Made by a program: the position numbers and the translations under genes. The notes below the pieces were generated by a model that saw only the letters and a list, made by a program, of their open reading frames with translations, had not been told where the DNA came from and searched no databases. From assembly GCA_023055425.1 (NCBI GenBank), contig JALGPY010000003.1, positions 68,184,991-68,248,990 on the forward strand: a stretch of DNA of 64,000 nt. The letters are read 5' to 3'. The DNA is from Linanthus parryae (taxonomy: Eukaryota > Streptophyta > Magnoliopsida > Ericales > Polemoniaceae). The stretch's first letter is position 1. Each line of letters begins with the position of its first letter. Below are positions 31,984 through 45,580 of the stretch, piece after piece.

Positions 31984-34855
31984 CTAGAGCCAATCTGGCG
32001 CATCTCGTATGCCCATACTCCTAGTGTGCCCTTCATGCTTCCACTGCGTGAGAGGCTTTGTAAGCGAGTCTGACAGATTATCATCTTTAGGAATCTTGCA
32101 TATCCGAACGTCTCCTCTATCGATAATATCTCGAATCAGATGAAACTTCATGAGCACGTGCTTGGATTTCTGATGCGATCTTGGTTCCTTTGATTGCGCG
32201 ATCGCCCCAGTGTTGTCACAGAACAACTCGACTGGATCCGCAATGCTAGGGACCACACCAGTTCAGAAACAAACTTTCTGATCCAAACAGCTTCCTTTGC
32301 TGCGCCATTTGCAGCAATGTACTCAGCCTCTGTTGTAGAATCAGCTACCGTCTCTTGCTTGGAACTTTTCCAGCTCACCGCTGCTCCATTCAGGCAAAAC
32401 ACATATCCGAATGTGATCTAAAGTCATCTCTATCGGTTTGGAAGCTTGCATCAGTGTAACCCCTTACACGCAAATCTTCCTCACCGCCAAATATCAAGAA
32501 AGCATCCTTAGTTCTTCTCAAGTACTTTAGGATGTTCTTGACTGCAATCTAGTGACTCTCACCTAGATTGGATTGGTATCTGCTTGTCATACTCAAGGCA
32601 TATGACACATCTGGTCTAGTACATAACATGGCGTACATGATAGATCCTATGGCCGAGGTATAGGGAATTCTACTCATGCGTTCCTTCTCAATCTCATTGG
32701 AAGGACAACCACTCTTCGAAAGAGTGCTTCCATGTGACATGGGCAAGAATCCCTTCTTGGAATCTTGCATGTTGAACCGTTTCAACACCTTGTCAATATA
32801 TGTACTTTGACTTAGGCCTAGAATCCTCTTAGATCTATCTCTATAGATCTTTATACCGAGTATATAGGCTGCTTCCACTAAGTCCTTCATTGAGAAACAC
32901 TTTCCTAGCCAATCTTTAACAGATTGCAGCATGGGAATGTCGTTTCCAATGATTAGTATGTCATCCACATACAAGACCAGAAAAGCTACAGAGCTCCCAC
33001 TAACCTTCTTGTAGACACAAGACTCATCTTCGTTTCTGATGAAGCCAAACTCTTTGACCACTTCATCAAAACGTCGATTCCAACTCCTAGAAGCTTTCTT
33101 CAATCCATAAATGGATCGTTGCAGCTTACAGAATTTGTTGGCTTGCTTTGGATCCTCAAAACCCTCCGGCTGTATCATATACACGTCCTCGAGGAGATTC
33201 CCATAAAGGAATGCTGTTTTGACATCCATCTGCCAAATCTCATAGTCGTGGTATGCTGCAATTGCAAGTAGGATTCGGATGGATTTGGTCATAGCGACCG
33301 GTGAAAAGGTTTCATCATAGTCGATACCATGAATCTGTCTAAATCCTTTAGCCACCAATCGGCCCTTATAGGTAATCACATTCCCATCCATGTCGATCTT
33401 TTTCTTGAAGACCCACTTGCACCCTATGGGCCGCCCCCCATCGGGTGGTTCCACCAAAGTCCATACTTTGTTGGTATACATGGATTCCATCTCGGATCTC
33501 ATGGCTTCCAGCCACTTCTGAGAGTCTGGGCCATTCATGGCCTCCTCATAGGTAGCAGGCTCATCATCAATGAGCATCGTGTCACCGGAATCGGTCACAA
33601 GAAGTCCATACCTCTCGGGTTCCTGGCGCACTCTACTAGATCTACGAAGCTCTTGTGTTACCTGAACAGGTTGTTCCACAGCTGATTGTGGTTCCTGTTC
33701 ATGTTCCATAATCGGTTCAGTGAATTGTGGTTCTTGAAATTCTTCAAGTTCTACATTCCTCCCACTTGCTTCTTTAGAGACAAACTCTCTTTCTAGAAAC
33801 ACGCCGGTCCGAGCAACAAACACTTTGTTCTCGGTTGGATTGTAGAAGTAGTATCCCTTAGTTTCCTTAGGGTACCCCACAAATTTACACTTATCCGATT
33901 TAGGCCCTAGCTTGTCTGATTGTAAACGTTTTACATAGACATCGCAGCCCCAAATCCTCATGAACGACAGTGTGGGACGCCTCCCACTCCACATCTCATA
34001 TGGTGTCTTCATGACTGACTTAGATGGAACACGGTTAATGGTGAAAGCTTCACTTAATAGAGCGTAGCCCCAAAATGATAATGGAAGATCGGTTTGACAC
34101 ATCATAGATCGAACCATATCCAATAGGGTTCGATTCCTCCTCTCGGACACGCCATTCCATTGTGGCGTGCCGGGTGGAGTGAGTTGGGACACGATCCCAC
34201 ACTCTCTAAGATAGTCGTCAAACTCTTGGCTTAAGTATTCTCCTCCACGATCCGATCGTAGAGCCTTGATACTTTTGCCAAGTTGCTTTTCTACTTCATT
34301 CTTGAATTCTTTGAACACTTCAAAGGACTCGGACTTTTCCCTCATGAGGTACACAAATCCATATCTACTGTAATCATCAGTAAATGTAATGAAGTAGACA
34401 TAACCACCCCTGGCAGGTGTGGCAAATGGCCCACACACATCGGTATGTATGAGCGCCAATTGCTCACTAGTCGTCTCACCTTTCTTATTGAAAGGGGACT
34501 TTGTCATTTTTCCCAATAAACAAGCCTCACATGTCTCATATGATTCAAAATCAAATGAGTCTAGTAATCCATCCTTATGGAGTCTAGATACACGTTTCTC
34601 ATTTATGTGGCCTAAACGACAGTGCCATAAATAAGCAGGATTTAAATCATTTATTTTAATCCGATTGGTATTAATGTTGTAGACAGGATTGCTTAGATCA
34701 AGGACATAAAGTTCATTAAATAATTGCGCACTAAAATAGTGAATATTATTTAAATAAAAGGAACAACAATTGTTCTTTATTGAAATAATAAAACCATCCT
34801 TGTCCAAACAAGAAATAGAAATAATGTTTCTGCTCATAGCAGGCACAAATAGCAA
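31984..34855 (-). pseudogene. copia-1 pol: integrase, reverse transcriptase, RNase H
   Basis: In order on the minus strand: integrase zinc-binding end (CEACLLGKMTKSPF), core (HTDVCGPF, SDRGGEYLSQEF, NGVSERRNRTL), RT (KWVFKKKIDMDGNVITYKGR, MDVKTAFLYGNL, active site YVDDIL) and RNase H ([29 protein letters not shown]). A nonsense codon replaces a Trp at 32549 between RT and RNase H. Single-base deletions shift the frame at about 32404 and about 32250. The protease stretch upstream (34856-35062) is readable only across two or three further one-base deletions in T runs. The usual start is missing because gag and pol would be one frame. Not functional as read. Confidence 0.9.
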
Positions 34856-35062
34856 TTATTTAATTCTAAACTAATCCTGAAGGCAGAGATAGCTCGCACA
34901 CGCCTATGGCCAACGCAGCAACCTTTGCTCCATTCCCAACGCGCAGATCTACCTCTCCTTTAGCCAATCTTCTACTTCTCTTTAGATCCTGCATATTTCG
35001 ACAAATATGAGATCCACATCCAATATCTAATACCCATGATGTATAGACAGTTAAATTGACAT

Positions 35063-35932
35063 CTACAACAAAAAAATACCTGGTGGTGGTGGAATCACTA
35101 TTCCAAGCCTCTTGTCCTCCAGATATTTAGGGCAGTTCCTCCTCCAGTGTCCAGGCTGACTGCAGTAGTGACACTCACCTTTAGTCACACCTTTGGCAAT
35201 GCCACCAACAAGCTTAAGGGCAGGTTCCTTGGACTTGGCAACTGACTTGCCTTTGCCCTTGGAGGAAGAGGCAAACCGTTTGCCCTTTCCTTTCTGTATC
35301 ATCATTATGGCCTTGCCCTTACCCTTGTTGATGCTCTGTTCATCCGTCCTCAAGATATTGAGTAAATCTGGCAGTGGTTTCACGATCTCGTTCATGTTAT
35401 AGTTCATAATGAACTGTCCATAACTCTCGGGCAACGATTGCAACACGAGATCGGTTGCCAACTCTTGGCCGACCGGGAACCCTAGTCGGGCAAGATTCTC
35501 CAAGTACCCGATCATACGGAGTACATGGGGTCCCACCGGGTTCACTTCTGCCAGATGACACTTGAACAGTGCCTTAGAGACCTCAAACCTCTCTACCCTC
35601 GCCTGCTCTTGGAAGAGCTGCTTTAGATATTCGATCATATCGACAACATTCATGTTTTCGTGTTGCTTCTGAAGCTCAGAAGTCATGGTGCAAAGCATAA
35701 GGCAGGCCGCATCATTAGCGTCATCAACACGCTTTTGATACGCCTTTAGGGCAGCATGTGTTTGGTTCTCTGGACCTTCTTGAACATGCTCCTCTATTGC
35801 GTACAGTTTCTTCTCTTGCTTGAGAACAATTCTCAAGTTTCTGTACCAATCAAGAAAGTTGGTTCCAGAGAGCTTGTCCTTCTCAAGGACAGATCGTAGG
35901 GAATGTTGTGAACTCGATGAGTTGTTTGCCAT
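35063..35932 (-). pseudogene. copia-1 gag
   Basis: Starts at ATG 35932 (MANNSSSSQHSLRSVLEKDK); an upstream in-frame Met at 35962 is less likely. It contains the gag helical region (NFLDWYRNLRIVLKQEKKL), SLPESYGQFIMNYNMNE, a Lys/Gly-rich linker, and a CCHC zinc knuckle CHYCSQPGHWRRNC that binds element RNA. The frame ends early in a T-run just past PPPPGIF, where the protease should follow, so the polyprotein is cut at this point. About 290 residues, normal for a copia gag. Confidence 0.85.
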
Positions 35933-35962
35933 TTGGAATTCTACAAAAAGGAAAATACGCAA

Positions 35963-37588
35963 GTTTTAGTATTTGTGAATTTTTGACTATATTCAATAAT
36001 GGCTAGTTTATCAAATATAGCTCCCACTATTTTTCTACGGATTAATAACCCTCAAGATATGAATGCGGAAAATATCCTTATATTTTCTAGTGGGCCAAGA
36101 TCCATCTTTCATCTCCTTATGAGCTTGCTTTGGCAAGTCACCCATAATTTGACTACTTTAGGTAGGAACAATTCCAATTGCATCCCATATGCAACTCTTG
36201 GTTCAATTGGGCAAATAACTCCTTATTTATCCATCCATATGGATAATCCCAATTGATTGCCTCTAGGTTCCTTAATCAAATTAATAGCCTAGTTGTGTTC
36301 AACCTCTTATCTAAACAATTGCACATTGTTACGTGCCATCGCATTCCATCATTATGAACCAAGTCGCCATGCTTTGGCACGCACGAGCTTGATAAATAAT
36401 GATGATAATGAATGTTTTAATAACGAGAAGGCAAGAACACAATATTTGAATTTTGAGGGATTTTAAATTCAATTTTTAATTGTTTCGTTGATCAATATCA
36501 ACTAATCTATCTATTTGAGTTTGGGCACAACTCCAAATAATAGATCCGGGTTGTCTAATTATCTTATTATCCTAATTGCGTGCATCATCCATACACCAAC
36601 CACACAATAATAAGACATAAAATAAACAACTACAAAACAGAAATTAAACGTGATGTGGATATGGCCTTTTCTAGACTAAGATAATTCCAAGCCAATGGAA
36701 TTATCTATGAACCCTAAACAAACACATCTCCATGCGTCTTGATCTTTTGGTCCATCCTTCATAGTCATGTGGAATGCTCCATGCTCCATGCTCCATCTTG
36801 TGTGGCTCCTTTGGCTTTGGGCTCCTTTTCTTCAATCTTGGCTAACAATCTACTTTATCTAGCACTAACTAATATCTATACTAAATAAAATAAATCTCAC
36901 AAGTTGAGAAAAAAATGGCATGCAGGCCATAAAACCCTAATTAATTATTACAATTAATTGATCAGCTCGCAGGCCGTAAAACCAAACCAAAAAATTAAAC
37001 ATCCACATCAAACCACATCCTAAGGCCATATCCAATCACCATGCGATTTGCACATAAACAGTTAAAATCTAATTTTAACGCGCTTGGTCAATTTTAATTG
37101 ATTTTAGGATTTCTAGGGTTAAAACGGTCCATGGGCCCAACAATCAAATTGCCCGGGCCCAATAAGATGAACCACAAGGCCCTAGGGCCGGCCAGGCCCA
37201 AAACCCACAACCCAAGGCCGCGGATTAGGGCCGCCCGGCCCCTAGGGCGGCAAGCTTGGGCGGCAAGCAAAGGGGGCAGCCCCCTAGGGGGCCGAACCTC
37301 CTTATGGGAGAAACAACTCCCTTGCTTGGTGCCCAAGTTTGGTTGTTTCCTTGTTTTGGGAGAACTCCTTCTTCCCCAAGGATGCCCAAACCCTAGATCT
37401 AAGATCCTAAAATTTCTCGAACTCACCAATTCATGCATCCAATGCAAAAATTGGATCTTGTTGTGATTAATTATTGAGAAATTGCATCCCATGCTTGATT
37501 TGTCTTGTTTTACGCGATAAACAATCAAATTAAGGTGTAGAACAACTAAAACGTAACATATAAACCACGTTTATGCTCTACGACCTGT
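35963..37588 (-). other. copia-1 5' leader
   Basis: 1.6 kb between PBS and gag. Mostly AT-rich, with a strongly GC-rich patch at about 37130-37400 containing GGGCCC-type inverted sequence that resembles a GC-rich block in the LTR. ORFs here (such as 37094-37528) look like composition artefacts. Confidence 0.7.
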
Positions 37589-37601
37589 GGCTCTGATACC
37601 A
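37589..37601 (-). promoter_or_regulatory. copia-1 primer binding site
   Basis: On the minus strand TGGTATCAGAGCC, complementary to the 3' end of initiator methionine tRNA, one base inside the 5' LTR. Confidence 0.95.
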
Positions 37602-37602
37602 C

Positions 37603-39032
37603 TGTAGGGTTTTGATTCATGGATGCGCAACGGAAACAAAAACATTCATAAAACCATGCAAAACCCTCCAAGGATCACAAGTCAAGAGACATAACGATGG
37701 TAAGGGTAAGAAATCAATAACACACCTTAGGGTTCTCCTTTGATGACTTGAAACGCGATTTGTGTCACGTTCTCTATGGTTGATCCACGCCTAGAGTTGA
37801 TCCTAGAATCTCCCAAGTCCTTGGTGCTAGCCCGGAAGAGGAAGAGGAAGAAAAATCACGCAAAACGAGACCCAAAAGGAGGGCTCGGCCTCCTTGTGGC
37901 CGACGGGGACGGGGCGGCGAGCAAGGGGCGGTCGGCTCCTTGCTTGTTGCTCTCTCTCCTTCTTTTATTCTCTCCCACTTTTGTTATGTTCAATTATGAG
38001 CATAAGTTCTGTGGGAAGGAAGGAAGGAAGGTCCTTTATATAGTCCAACAACTCCTTGCCAACTACCTAAAGGGCTTATTCTAGTCCTACTAGAATTCAA
38101 TTTAGTCCCTTCCTTGCAAATTAGTCCCTACTAAGTTTGCAAGGTTTTGCAAAATGATCCTTCTAATTAATTAATCCAATTAATTAATTCCCAAATCTAG
38201 TTCAACTCTATATAGCGTGTGACCGCATAGGTTCTATCTAGTTGGTAGCAACTATTTGCTAATATGGAGCGGTTTCTGGCAAAACATCCATTCTAGCCAA
38301 CTAATAGAATAGTCATCTTGACAACCTTTGTACAAGTAATTGTCTCATCCCTTTGTCTCTATATTCGGATTGGACACGAGACATACAAGTCACACTCGTA
38401 TATCCAATCCACAGTTTCTCGATCCATGGGAATAGCCTTATTCGTGCAAATAACATCAATATCCCATATTGATTTATTTGAGTCTGGCCAGACATTCTAT
38501 AAGCACTATCCCTCGAGTGGCCTAGGATATTTGCTCCCGTTATGTGGGAGGGACAAATTCTATCTACGTCCAGTACGATATCTAAGCTTGCTTCTTATTG
38601 TATCCAGTACACGCCTTTATAACTACCGAGTTACGGTGTAGCGTTTAACGCTACCAAGATCACAATAATCCACAACTAGAATATCTAGTGACTTCAAGTC
38701 TAAGGATGACAATACCATTGCACCGCGAGAAGAGCTTGTGACTTAACATAACGTGTATGTAGCCTTCTCGGAGATGGGTCAATCCAGTGCAACATTCCAT
38801 AATGCACACCTATGTGTTGGATCATGATATCTCCATATCAATCCAACCCCATACTAGTCTATAGATGATTGTCCCATTAATCATTATAATGGACTAGGGA
38901 TATTTAAGATAAACAAAACAATTTTAAATCTAAGGACTTAGTTATATTAAATATCCAATAAATAATAAATGAATTTCTAGCCGCAAATAATTCATACTAA
39001 ACTAGATTGCCTCTAGGGCATCTATTCCAACA
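37603..39032 (-). repeat. copia-1 5' LTR
   Basis: 1,430 bp, matching 30540-31969 throughout. Confidence 0.95.
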
Positions 39033-39037
39033 TTTTG

Positions 39038-39889
39038 GTGTGATGTTGGCATGTCAGTTTGCTTCAATCTGTGTTTTTATTTAATGCTGCATATCCTGTT
39101 TTTTTGTAACCTGCTAGCAATGGGTGCGATAACACTTACTTCAACAAAATGATATCTGTCCAAAAATCCAATTGTTCCTATTGATTGTGGACACCCAAGT
39201 GGCACCAGAAATTAGGGTTTACAAGACGAATCAATTGGGAAAATGATACTGCATTGCATTCAACCTGTAAGAAAACAGAGAAGCCATGAAATTAACTTGC
39301 TCGTATCTCGTTCAGCCACATATCTCATGCCTTACCTACTCACTACATACATCTATTCTTCTGGCGGAGGAGAGAGCTTCCCATCTGATAACAACTCTTC
39401 GTATTTTTAGATTTCCAATCTCGTTCTTCTTCGTATCCCTCTTCCTTTTGAAAGAATATGCAATTTGACTTAGTCCTCACCTCGTTCTCATTATCTTCTT
39501 TGAATGATGCTTTTTCTACTCTTTCTGCCTTCATATCTCGTTCTTTCTTTGATGATCAGTTTTTGGGCATAGTTAAAATTATCACTTAGGTGCCATGGAT
39601 TGCATACTTTTATAGATAGTAACAACTCAGTCGATCTATGAAGAGACAGGGTCGATAGATAGTACAGATTCGCCTACACTACATAATTGTGCATGACTTC
39701 AGGAAACATGAAGGCTAGCAATATAATGCTGGCTTACATCATCCATTGCCAATTACCAATTATGTGAATAATTAAAAAATTTCCCATATGCTCGGTTGTT
39801 GCAACATCCATAATTTGTGCCATGGATTTCTTGCTCGATTGTTGTTCCAACATTTGAGGTTGAATAAGATGTTTGCTGTTCGTTGTAAC
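39038..39889. other. Host-like sequence between two copia elements
   Basis: Would be continuous with 30347-30534 before copia-1 inserted. No gene recognised. ORFs 39286-39468 and 39343-39534 overlap on opposite strands and show no family match. Confidence 0.4.
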
Positions 39890-40862
39890 TATTGGAAAAA
39901 AAACCCGTTTTTTCGCACGACTTTGGAAGAGGATTTTGAAGAATTGGCTAATCGATTCACAAAACCGAAAGTTGTTATGGATTCCTTAGTGCTAGGTAAA
40001 CATCCTACAACTTTACTTCATCCAAATTCGTGATCGGGTGAATGAAAAATTTGTGGGTAAAGATGGCTTCTAAGATACTACTCCAAGAGGGAATTTAATT
40101 CATCTCACATTGGAGGGTGGAACAATATTGTTCACCTTATGTAGTTCAAGATTTCACTATAGGGCACACCCTTTGAGTGATACACATTTGTGTAGGAGGG
40201 AGGACCTAACTATGGTCCGAACCACCACACGCGCGCGCGCGCCGCCGTCGCTGTATGTCCGGCTCGGCTCGGTCTTGGGTTCGGGCATGGGCCGTGACGT
40301 GGTGTGGTGTGTTGTGATGTGGGCTGGGCTTGCTACTAGGTTCAGGGCCTACTTATTTTTTGGCCCAATTTTAATTTTTTTCACCCGAAATTTTTACCTG
40401 AATTTTGAATTTGTTTTCCAACGGTTCTTGAACGGTTTCGTAACCGTTCGTGAACAGATCCAACTGCTCCAATGGGTGTCTCTGCTTCTTTAAAATCAGA
40501 GCACCCTTCCCAGTTTCATTCATTCCGAATTTCCCAATTCCAAAAAAAATTCCAAACTTCCAGAGTGCTATCATTCTATTTGAGGGTTCGTAGGGTGTAA
40601 TCCGGCGGTGCTACCCAATTACACAGTGAGGGATAATTATCCCGGGAGGCCTTCGCTCCGGATCAAAAGGCACCTAAAGGGAGCAAATTTCTCCTTAAGG
40701 AAATCGAGCCTATGTTCGAGATGGTCTCTGATTTCTCCAACTTCTTGCAGCGCTTCTCATAACTCTATAAGTATTGTGTTTTTGTTTCATTATTGTTTTA
40801 ACTTTCTGTTTCTTCTTATTCTTCTTCTTCTCAGATTCTAGAACGTCCTTAGAACCCAAAAA
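39890..40862 (+). repeat. copia-2 5' LTR
   Basis: Starts TATTGGAAAAAAAACCCG (TGTTGG in the other LTR) and ends near CCCAAAA. It contains GC-rich CACGCGCGCGCGCC and a GTAAGT-like donor region near 40770 that may begin a leader intron. Confidence 0.85.
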
Positions 40863-41080
40863 TCTTAAGGATAAATTATTCCCGGATTCTATAGACAATA
40901 TGTCTGTAATTAACGAGTTTCAATAGTACTTGTTAATTACAACAGTTTACGTAATCTGTGAGTTTCTAAAGTACTCACAGATTATTGTTTAACGAGTTTT
41001 CAATAGCACTTATTAAACAACATTGTAACAGAAAGTTTACTGTAATTTGAGAATGATAATTTGATTTGCAAATTTCAGCG

Positions 41081-42113
41081 ATGGCCGACAACACTCCTGA
41101 GGTGAGCACTAGTCAGGCAGCCCCTACATGTTCAACACCTTCAGTTGTGTCGACTGGAACTCATGGGGAACTTCCAGAAAAGTTTACTAGAAAGGACTTC
41201 AAGAGATGAAAAAAATGATGCTTTTCTACTTTACCACCCTGTACTTGGCGAAGTTCTTGAAAGAAGACGCTCCACCACTGCCGGAGAATGCAGACAAACA
41301 AACACTCGCCGCGGTGGATGCTTGGAAACATTCATAATTTTTGGCCAAGAATTACGTTCTTAACGGATTAGATAATACTTTGTATAATGTTTATAGTGTT
41401 GCTAAATCCGCAAAAGAACTTTGGGAATCTCTTGACAAAAAGTATAAGACTGAAGATGCAGGGGCAAATAAATTTTGTAGTTGCTAAGTTCCTCAAATTT
41501 TGTATGGTTGATGCCAAAACTCTAATAAGCCACGTTCAAGAGTTGCAGGTTATCCTTCATAATATTCATGCTGAAGGAATGACCCTAAGTGAGTCGTTTC
41601 AGGTTGCTTGCATGATTGAGAAACTCCCTCCCTTGTGGAAGGGTTTCAAGAATAAACTCAAGCACAAGTGCAAGGAAATCCGAATGGAGGAACTCATCGT
41701 CCGCTTAAGGATCAAGGATGACAACCGCAACTCAGACAAAAGCAGGAATTGTGAAAGCCAAGGACAACATCGTGGAGCAAGGTTCCAAGAAAAAACGGAA
41801 GGCTCACGACGGCAATGGGGAAGACAAGGCGTTCAAGGGAAGGTGCTTCAACTGCGAAAAAACTGGCCATCGTCGAAGCGAGTGCAAGAAGAAGCGAAAG
41901 GTTCCCAAAAAAAAAACCGAGGAAAATATGGCTGAAAAGAAAGACCACGACGATGGCATCCGCTTGTCCGCGGTCATGTCGGAGGCAAACATGATCGGCA
42001 ACAACCCAGAGGAATGGTGGATTGATACCGAGCCCTACGCCACATATGCTCCGACAAAGCGATGTTCCACAAGTACGAGGAAGTGGAAAACGGAGAGCAA
42101 CTCTTCATGGTAA
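41081..42113 (+). pseudogene. copia-2 gag remnant
   Basis: ATG at 41081 (MADNTPEVSTSQ) after a CAAATTTCAG acceptor-like site. The frame breaks by 41210 with a TGA where the usual pattern has Trp (KFTRKDFKR). Further pieces lie in other frames: [20 protein letters not shown] (41357-41440), 41387-41935, and a zinc knuckle CFNCEKTGHRRSEC (about 41845-41890). Gag identity is clear from the knuckle and the LWESL-type helix; it cannot encode a full protein. Confidence 0.8.
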
Positions 42114-42160
42114 ACTCTTATTCATCCACCATGTAAGGGAAAGGATCCATCATCCTAAAG

Positions 42161-43456
42161 ATGACTTCGGGAAAAATGGTGGTGCTCAACGATGTGCTTC
42201 ATGTGCCGGAAATTCGTAGGAATTTGGTTTCGGGATCTGTACTAGTTAAGAAAGGATTCAAGATTGTTTTCGAGTCCGGAAAAATTTTACTATTTAAGAA
42301 TGGTGTGTACGTAGGCAGGGGTTACCTTAGCGACGACATGTTCAAACTTAATGTAATGACCGTGACGCCAAAATTGGCTAAGAATAAAAATGCCGATTCT
42401 ATTTACTTGTGGAGTCTTCTACTTTATAGCATAGTAGGCTTGGTCATGCACACTTTGAATCGATTCACAAATTAATGTCTATGGAACACATTCATAGTGC
42501 AAAAATCGAAAAATCCCACAAATGTGAGACATGCGTTGAAGCAAAATTAACTAAGAAACCCTTCCGATCAATTGATGGAAAATTGACTACTCCCCTCGAA
42601 TTAATCCATACGGATATTTGCGACTTAAAGTTTCTACAAACAAGGGGAGGAAAGAAATACTTTATTACATTTATTGATGATTGAACAAAGTATTGTTACA
42701 TCTATCTCCTTCGGAGTAAAGACAAAGCAATTGACATGTTCAATAAGCACTATAAAAATGAAGTAGAAAATCAGTTGGGAAAGAAGATAAAAATGGTGCG
42801 TAGCGACCGAGGAGGTGAATATGAATGTGCACTAAAATAAATATGTCTAAAAAGAGAAATTATTCATCAAACAACGGCTCCATACTCACCACAAAAAAAC
42901 AGCGTAGCCGAGAGGAAAAACAGGACTTTAAAAGAAATGCTTAATGCATTACTACTTAGTTCGGGTTTACCTCAGAACTTGTGGGGGGAAGTACTCCTAA
43001 CGGCCATTATCATCCTAAATAGGATTCCGCGAAAGCATATTGGCAAACCTCCATACGAGTTATGGAAAGGAAAACCATCATCCTACAAATACCTTAAAGT
43101 GTGGGGGTGTCTTACAAAGGTAGCAATACCGGAACCTAAGAAAGGTGAAACTTGGACCGAAAACGGTGGATTGCATTTTCATAGGTTATGCTCAAAATAG
43201 TAGTGCATATAGATTTTTGGTTATTAAATCAGAAATCGATGATATACACGTAAACACTATGTTTGAGTCATGTAATGCGTCTTTCTTCGAAGACATATTT
43301 CCATATAGAAAGATGGATGTAGAAAGTTCTAACAAAAGAACTCGAGAATGTACACCCGTACAGTCCGAAGAAGAAGTCGAACCTAGGCGTAGTAAGCGGG
43401 CAAAAATCACTAAGGATTATGGCCCGGATTTTCTAACATATATAATAGAAAACTAA
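42161..43456 (+). pseudogene. copia-2 protease end and integrase remnant
   Basis: VLHVPEIRRNLVSG (end of protease region), then CETCVEAKLTKKPF (zinc-binding), HTDICDLKF, VRSDRGGEYECA, SVAERKNRTLKEM (core with D, D, E positions), and PRRSKRAKITKDYGPDF at the integrase/RT junction. Stops at 42681, 42839 and 43200 and several frame changes separate the pieces. Confidence 0.85.
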
Positions 43457-43500
43457 CCTCAATCCTATAAGGAGGCAATGTCTAGCTCCGAGGGAACTTA

Positions 43501-44364
43501 TTGAAAGGAGCAGTACATAGTGAGATTTCAATACTTCAAAATCACACATGGGAATTGGTGGATCTTCCTCCAGGTTGTAAGCCACTAGGCTGCAAGTGGA
43601 TATTTAAGCGAAAGCTTAAAATTGATGGAACAGTTGAAAAATACAAGGCTAGACTTGTAGCTAAAGGGTATAAACAGAAGGAAGGTATTAAATATTTTGA
43701 TACCTACTCACCAGTGACCAGGATTGCGTCTATTCGTACTCTTATAGCTCTCGCAACTATAAATGACCTTGAAATTCACCAAATGGACGTAAAAATTGCC
43801 TTCTTGAATGGTGAATTAGATGAACAGATCTACATGGAACAACCGGAAGGTTTCCTTGTCCCCGGAAAAGAAAATAAAGTGTGTCGACTAGTTAAATCTC
43901 TTTATGGACTAAAACAAGCTCCAAAACAATGGCATATAAAGTTTAATAACACTATGCTATCAAACGGATTCACAATTAATGAATGTGACAAGTGTGTATA
44001 CTCCAAGACTACACGTGACAGATATGTTGTTGTATGCTTGTATGTTGATGATATGTTGATTATGGGAAGTAATTCAACTATCATTAAATCAACAAAGAAA
44101 TTGTTGACAACTAAGTTCGATATGAAAGATATGGGTATCGCTGACGTTATTTTAGGGATGAAAATCACTAAGACAACTAGTGGATACACATTATCTCAAT
44201 CGCACTATGTTGGGAAAATATTTGAGAAATTCGACAAATATGATGGCAAGATAGTTAGGACTCCTGTTGATCCTAATCTCCATCTCGCTAGGAACCATGG
44301 TGTAGGTATAAGACAAGTCGATTATGCTCAAGTGATTGGTAGTCTAATGTACCTCATGAATTGA
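43501..44364 (+). pseudogene. copia-2 reverse transcriptase
   Basis: Open for ~287 codons: WELVDLPPGCKPLGCKWIF, KARLVAKGYKQKEG, MDVKIAFLNGEL, KSLYGLKQAPKQW, active site CLYVDDMLIMGSN, and VIGSLMYLMN before a TGA (Cys/Trp position) at 44362. It is the best preserved part of this element. The residue pattern is that of plant copia elements of the Tnt1-like type. Confidence 0.85.
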
Positions 44365-44960
44365 ACCAGACCGGATATCGTCCAAGCGGTTGGCAAACTA
44401 AGTCGATATACCAGTAATCCAAGTAATAATCACTGGAAGGGATTGACTCGTGTATTAAAGTATTTGAGGTAAACCTCAACATACGGACTACACTACTCTA
44501 GATACCCTGCGGTTCTAGAGGGGTATAGTGATGCCAATTGGTTATCCGATACGACGGATTCCAAATCCACGAGTGGGTATGTGTTTACCCTAGAAGGTGC
44601 AGCGATATCATGGAAATCTTCCAAACATACTTGCATTTTAAGATCCACCATGGAATCTGAATTCATTGCGTTGGATAAGACAGGTGAAGAAGCGGAATGG
44701 CTTCGACACTTCCTGGAGGAACTTCCAATGTGGCCCAAACCAATGACGGCTGTATGAATTCATTGTGATAGCCAGTCGGCTATCGGGAGGGCACAAAGCA
44801 GTATCTACAATGGTAAGTCTAGACATATTCGTCGAAGACATAACACCATTAAGCAATTTCTCTAGAACGGAATTATATCGATCGATTATGTGAAGTCTAA
44901 GGACAACTTAGGGATCCCCTAACAAAGGGGTTAACTAGAGAGCAAGTCTAGAGTTCTTAA
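44365..44960 (+). pseudogene. copia-2 RNase H remnant
   Basis: Continues RT in frame: [66 protein letters not shown], then KSRHIRRRHNTIKQ. Stops at about 44472 and 44756 and beyond 44860. Confidence 0.85.
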
Positions 44961-45580
44961 AGGGAATGGGATTAAAGCCTATCTCACCGAGTTGCACGTA
45001 GCGGAAAACCCAACCTAGATGATTGGAGATCCCAAGAACTAGGTTCAAAAGGGACAACCTAACTACTTTGCAAAATTAGTCACTGTAAGGAAATTTCTAT
45101 TTCCAAACCCAATCCTAGAGCGACACCGAGTGACACTTGCATTGGCTAAGGATAAGCATTTGGCTTTTAATGAGCTCAGATCTTGAATGGAAAACAAGTG
45201 GGGTATGGCAAGATACTCTTTATGAGACTCACATATATGAGTGGGAACTGGGGGCCGGTTCTAGGAGAATGACGAGGCTAAATTCTCTAAGACCACTCAC
45301 GAAACAAGGATTAAGTGCTCCATGGCCAAAACGGACACAATCATGAGAACCTGATATGGAAAGAATAATAACCGTGTGGGTACTATTGACAAGGTATACA
45401 CTACCACAAGCAGTTCAAGGCGGTCCGCCACTGACAAGCCAGTATACCTGTAGTATTACACTAGAGAACGTTCAAGGTCTCAGGCCACCTTCTCGATGCG
45501 ATTATTGTTCGCTAGATGGCACTCTTTATCCATTTTTGATATTCCGGCTCTTATGCAAATTTTATTATTCATGTGGGGAT
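44961..45580 (+). other. copia-2 3' untranslated region and polypurine tract
   Basis: About 620 bases without coding domain; the PPT ATGTGGGGAT (45571-45580) abuts the 3' LTR. Confidence 0.75.

Larger units (their letters stand above)
30540..39032 (-). mobile_element. Full-length Ty1/copia retrotransposon (copia-1)
   Basis: LTRs 30540-31969 and 37603-39032, both 1,430 bp, start TGTAGGG and end CCAACA. The perfect target duplication TTTTG lies at 30535-30539 and 39033-39037. Roughly 25-35 mismatches between LTRs were counted by eye (about 2%), suggesting an insertion on the order of a million years old under usual plant rates. On the minus strand: PBS 37589-37601, a 1.6 kb leader, gag 35932-35063, pol 34855-31984, PPT 31982-31970. 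All domains are present in order, but the frames are broken. Confidence 0.95.

Noticed and set aside
37094..37528. ORFs of 122-144 aa in the copia-1 leader
   Set aside because: GC-rich patch open on both strands; no family match.
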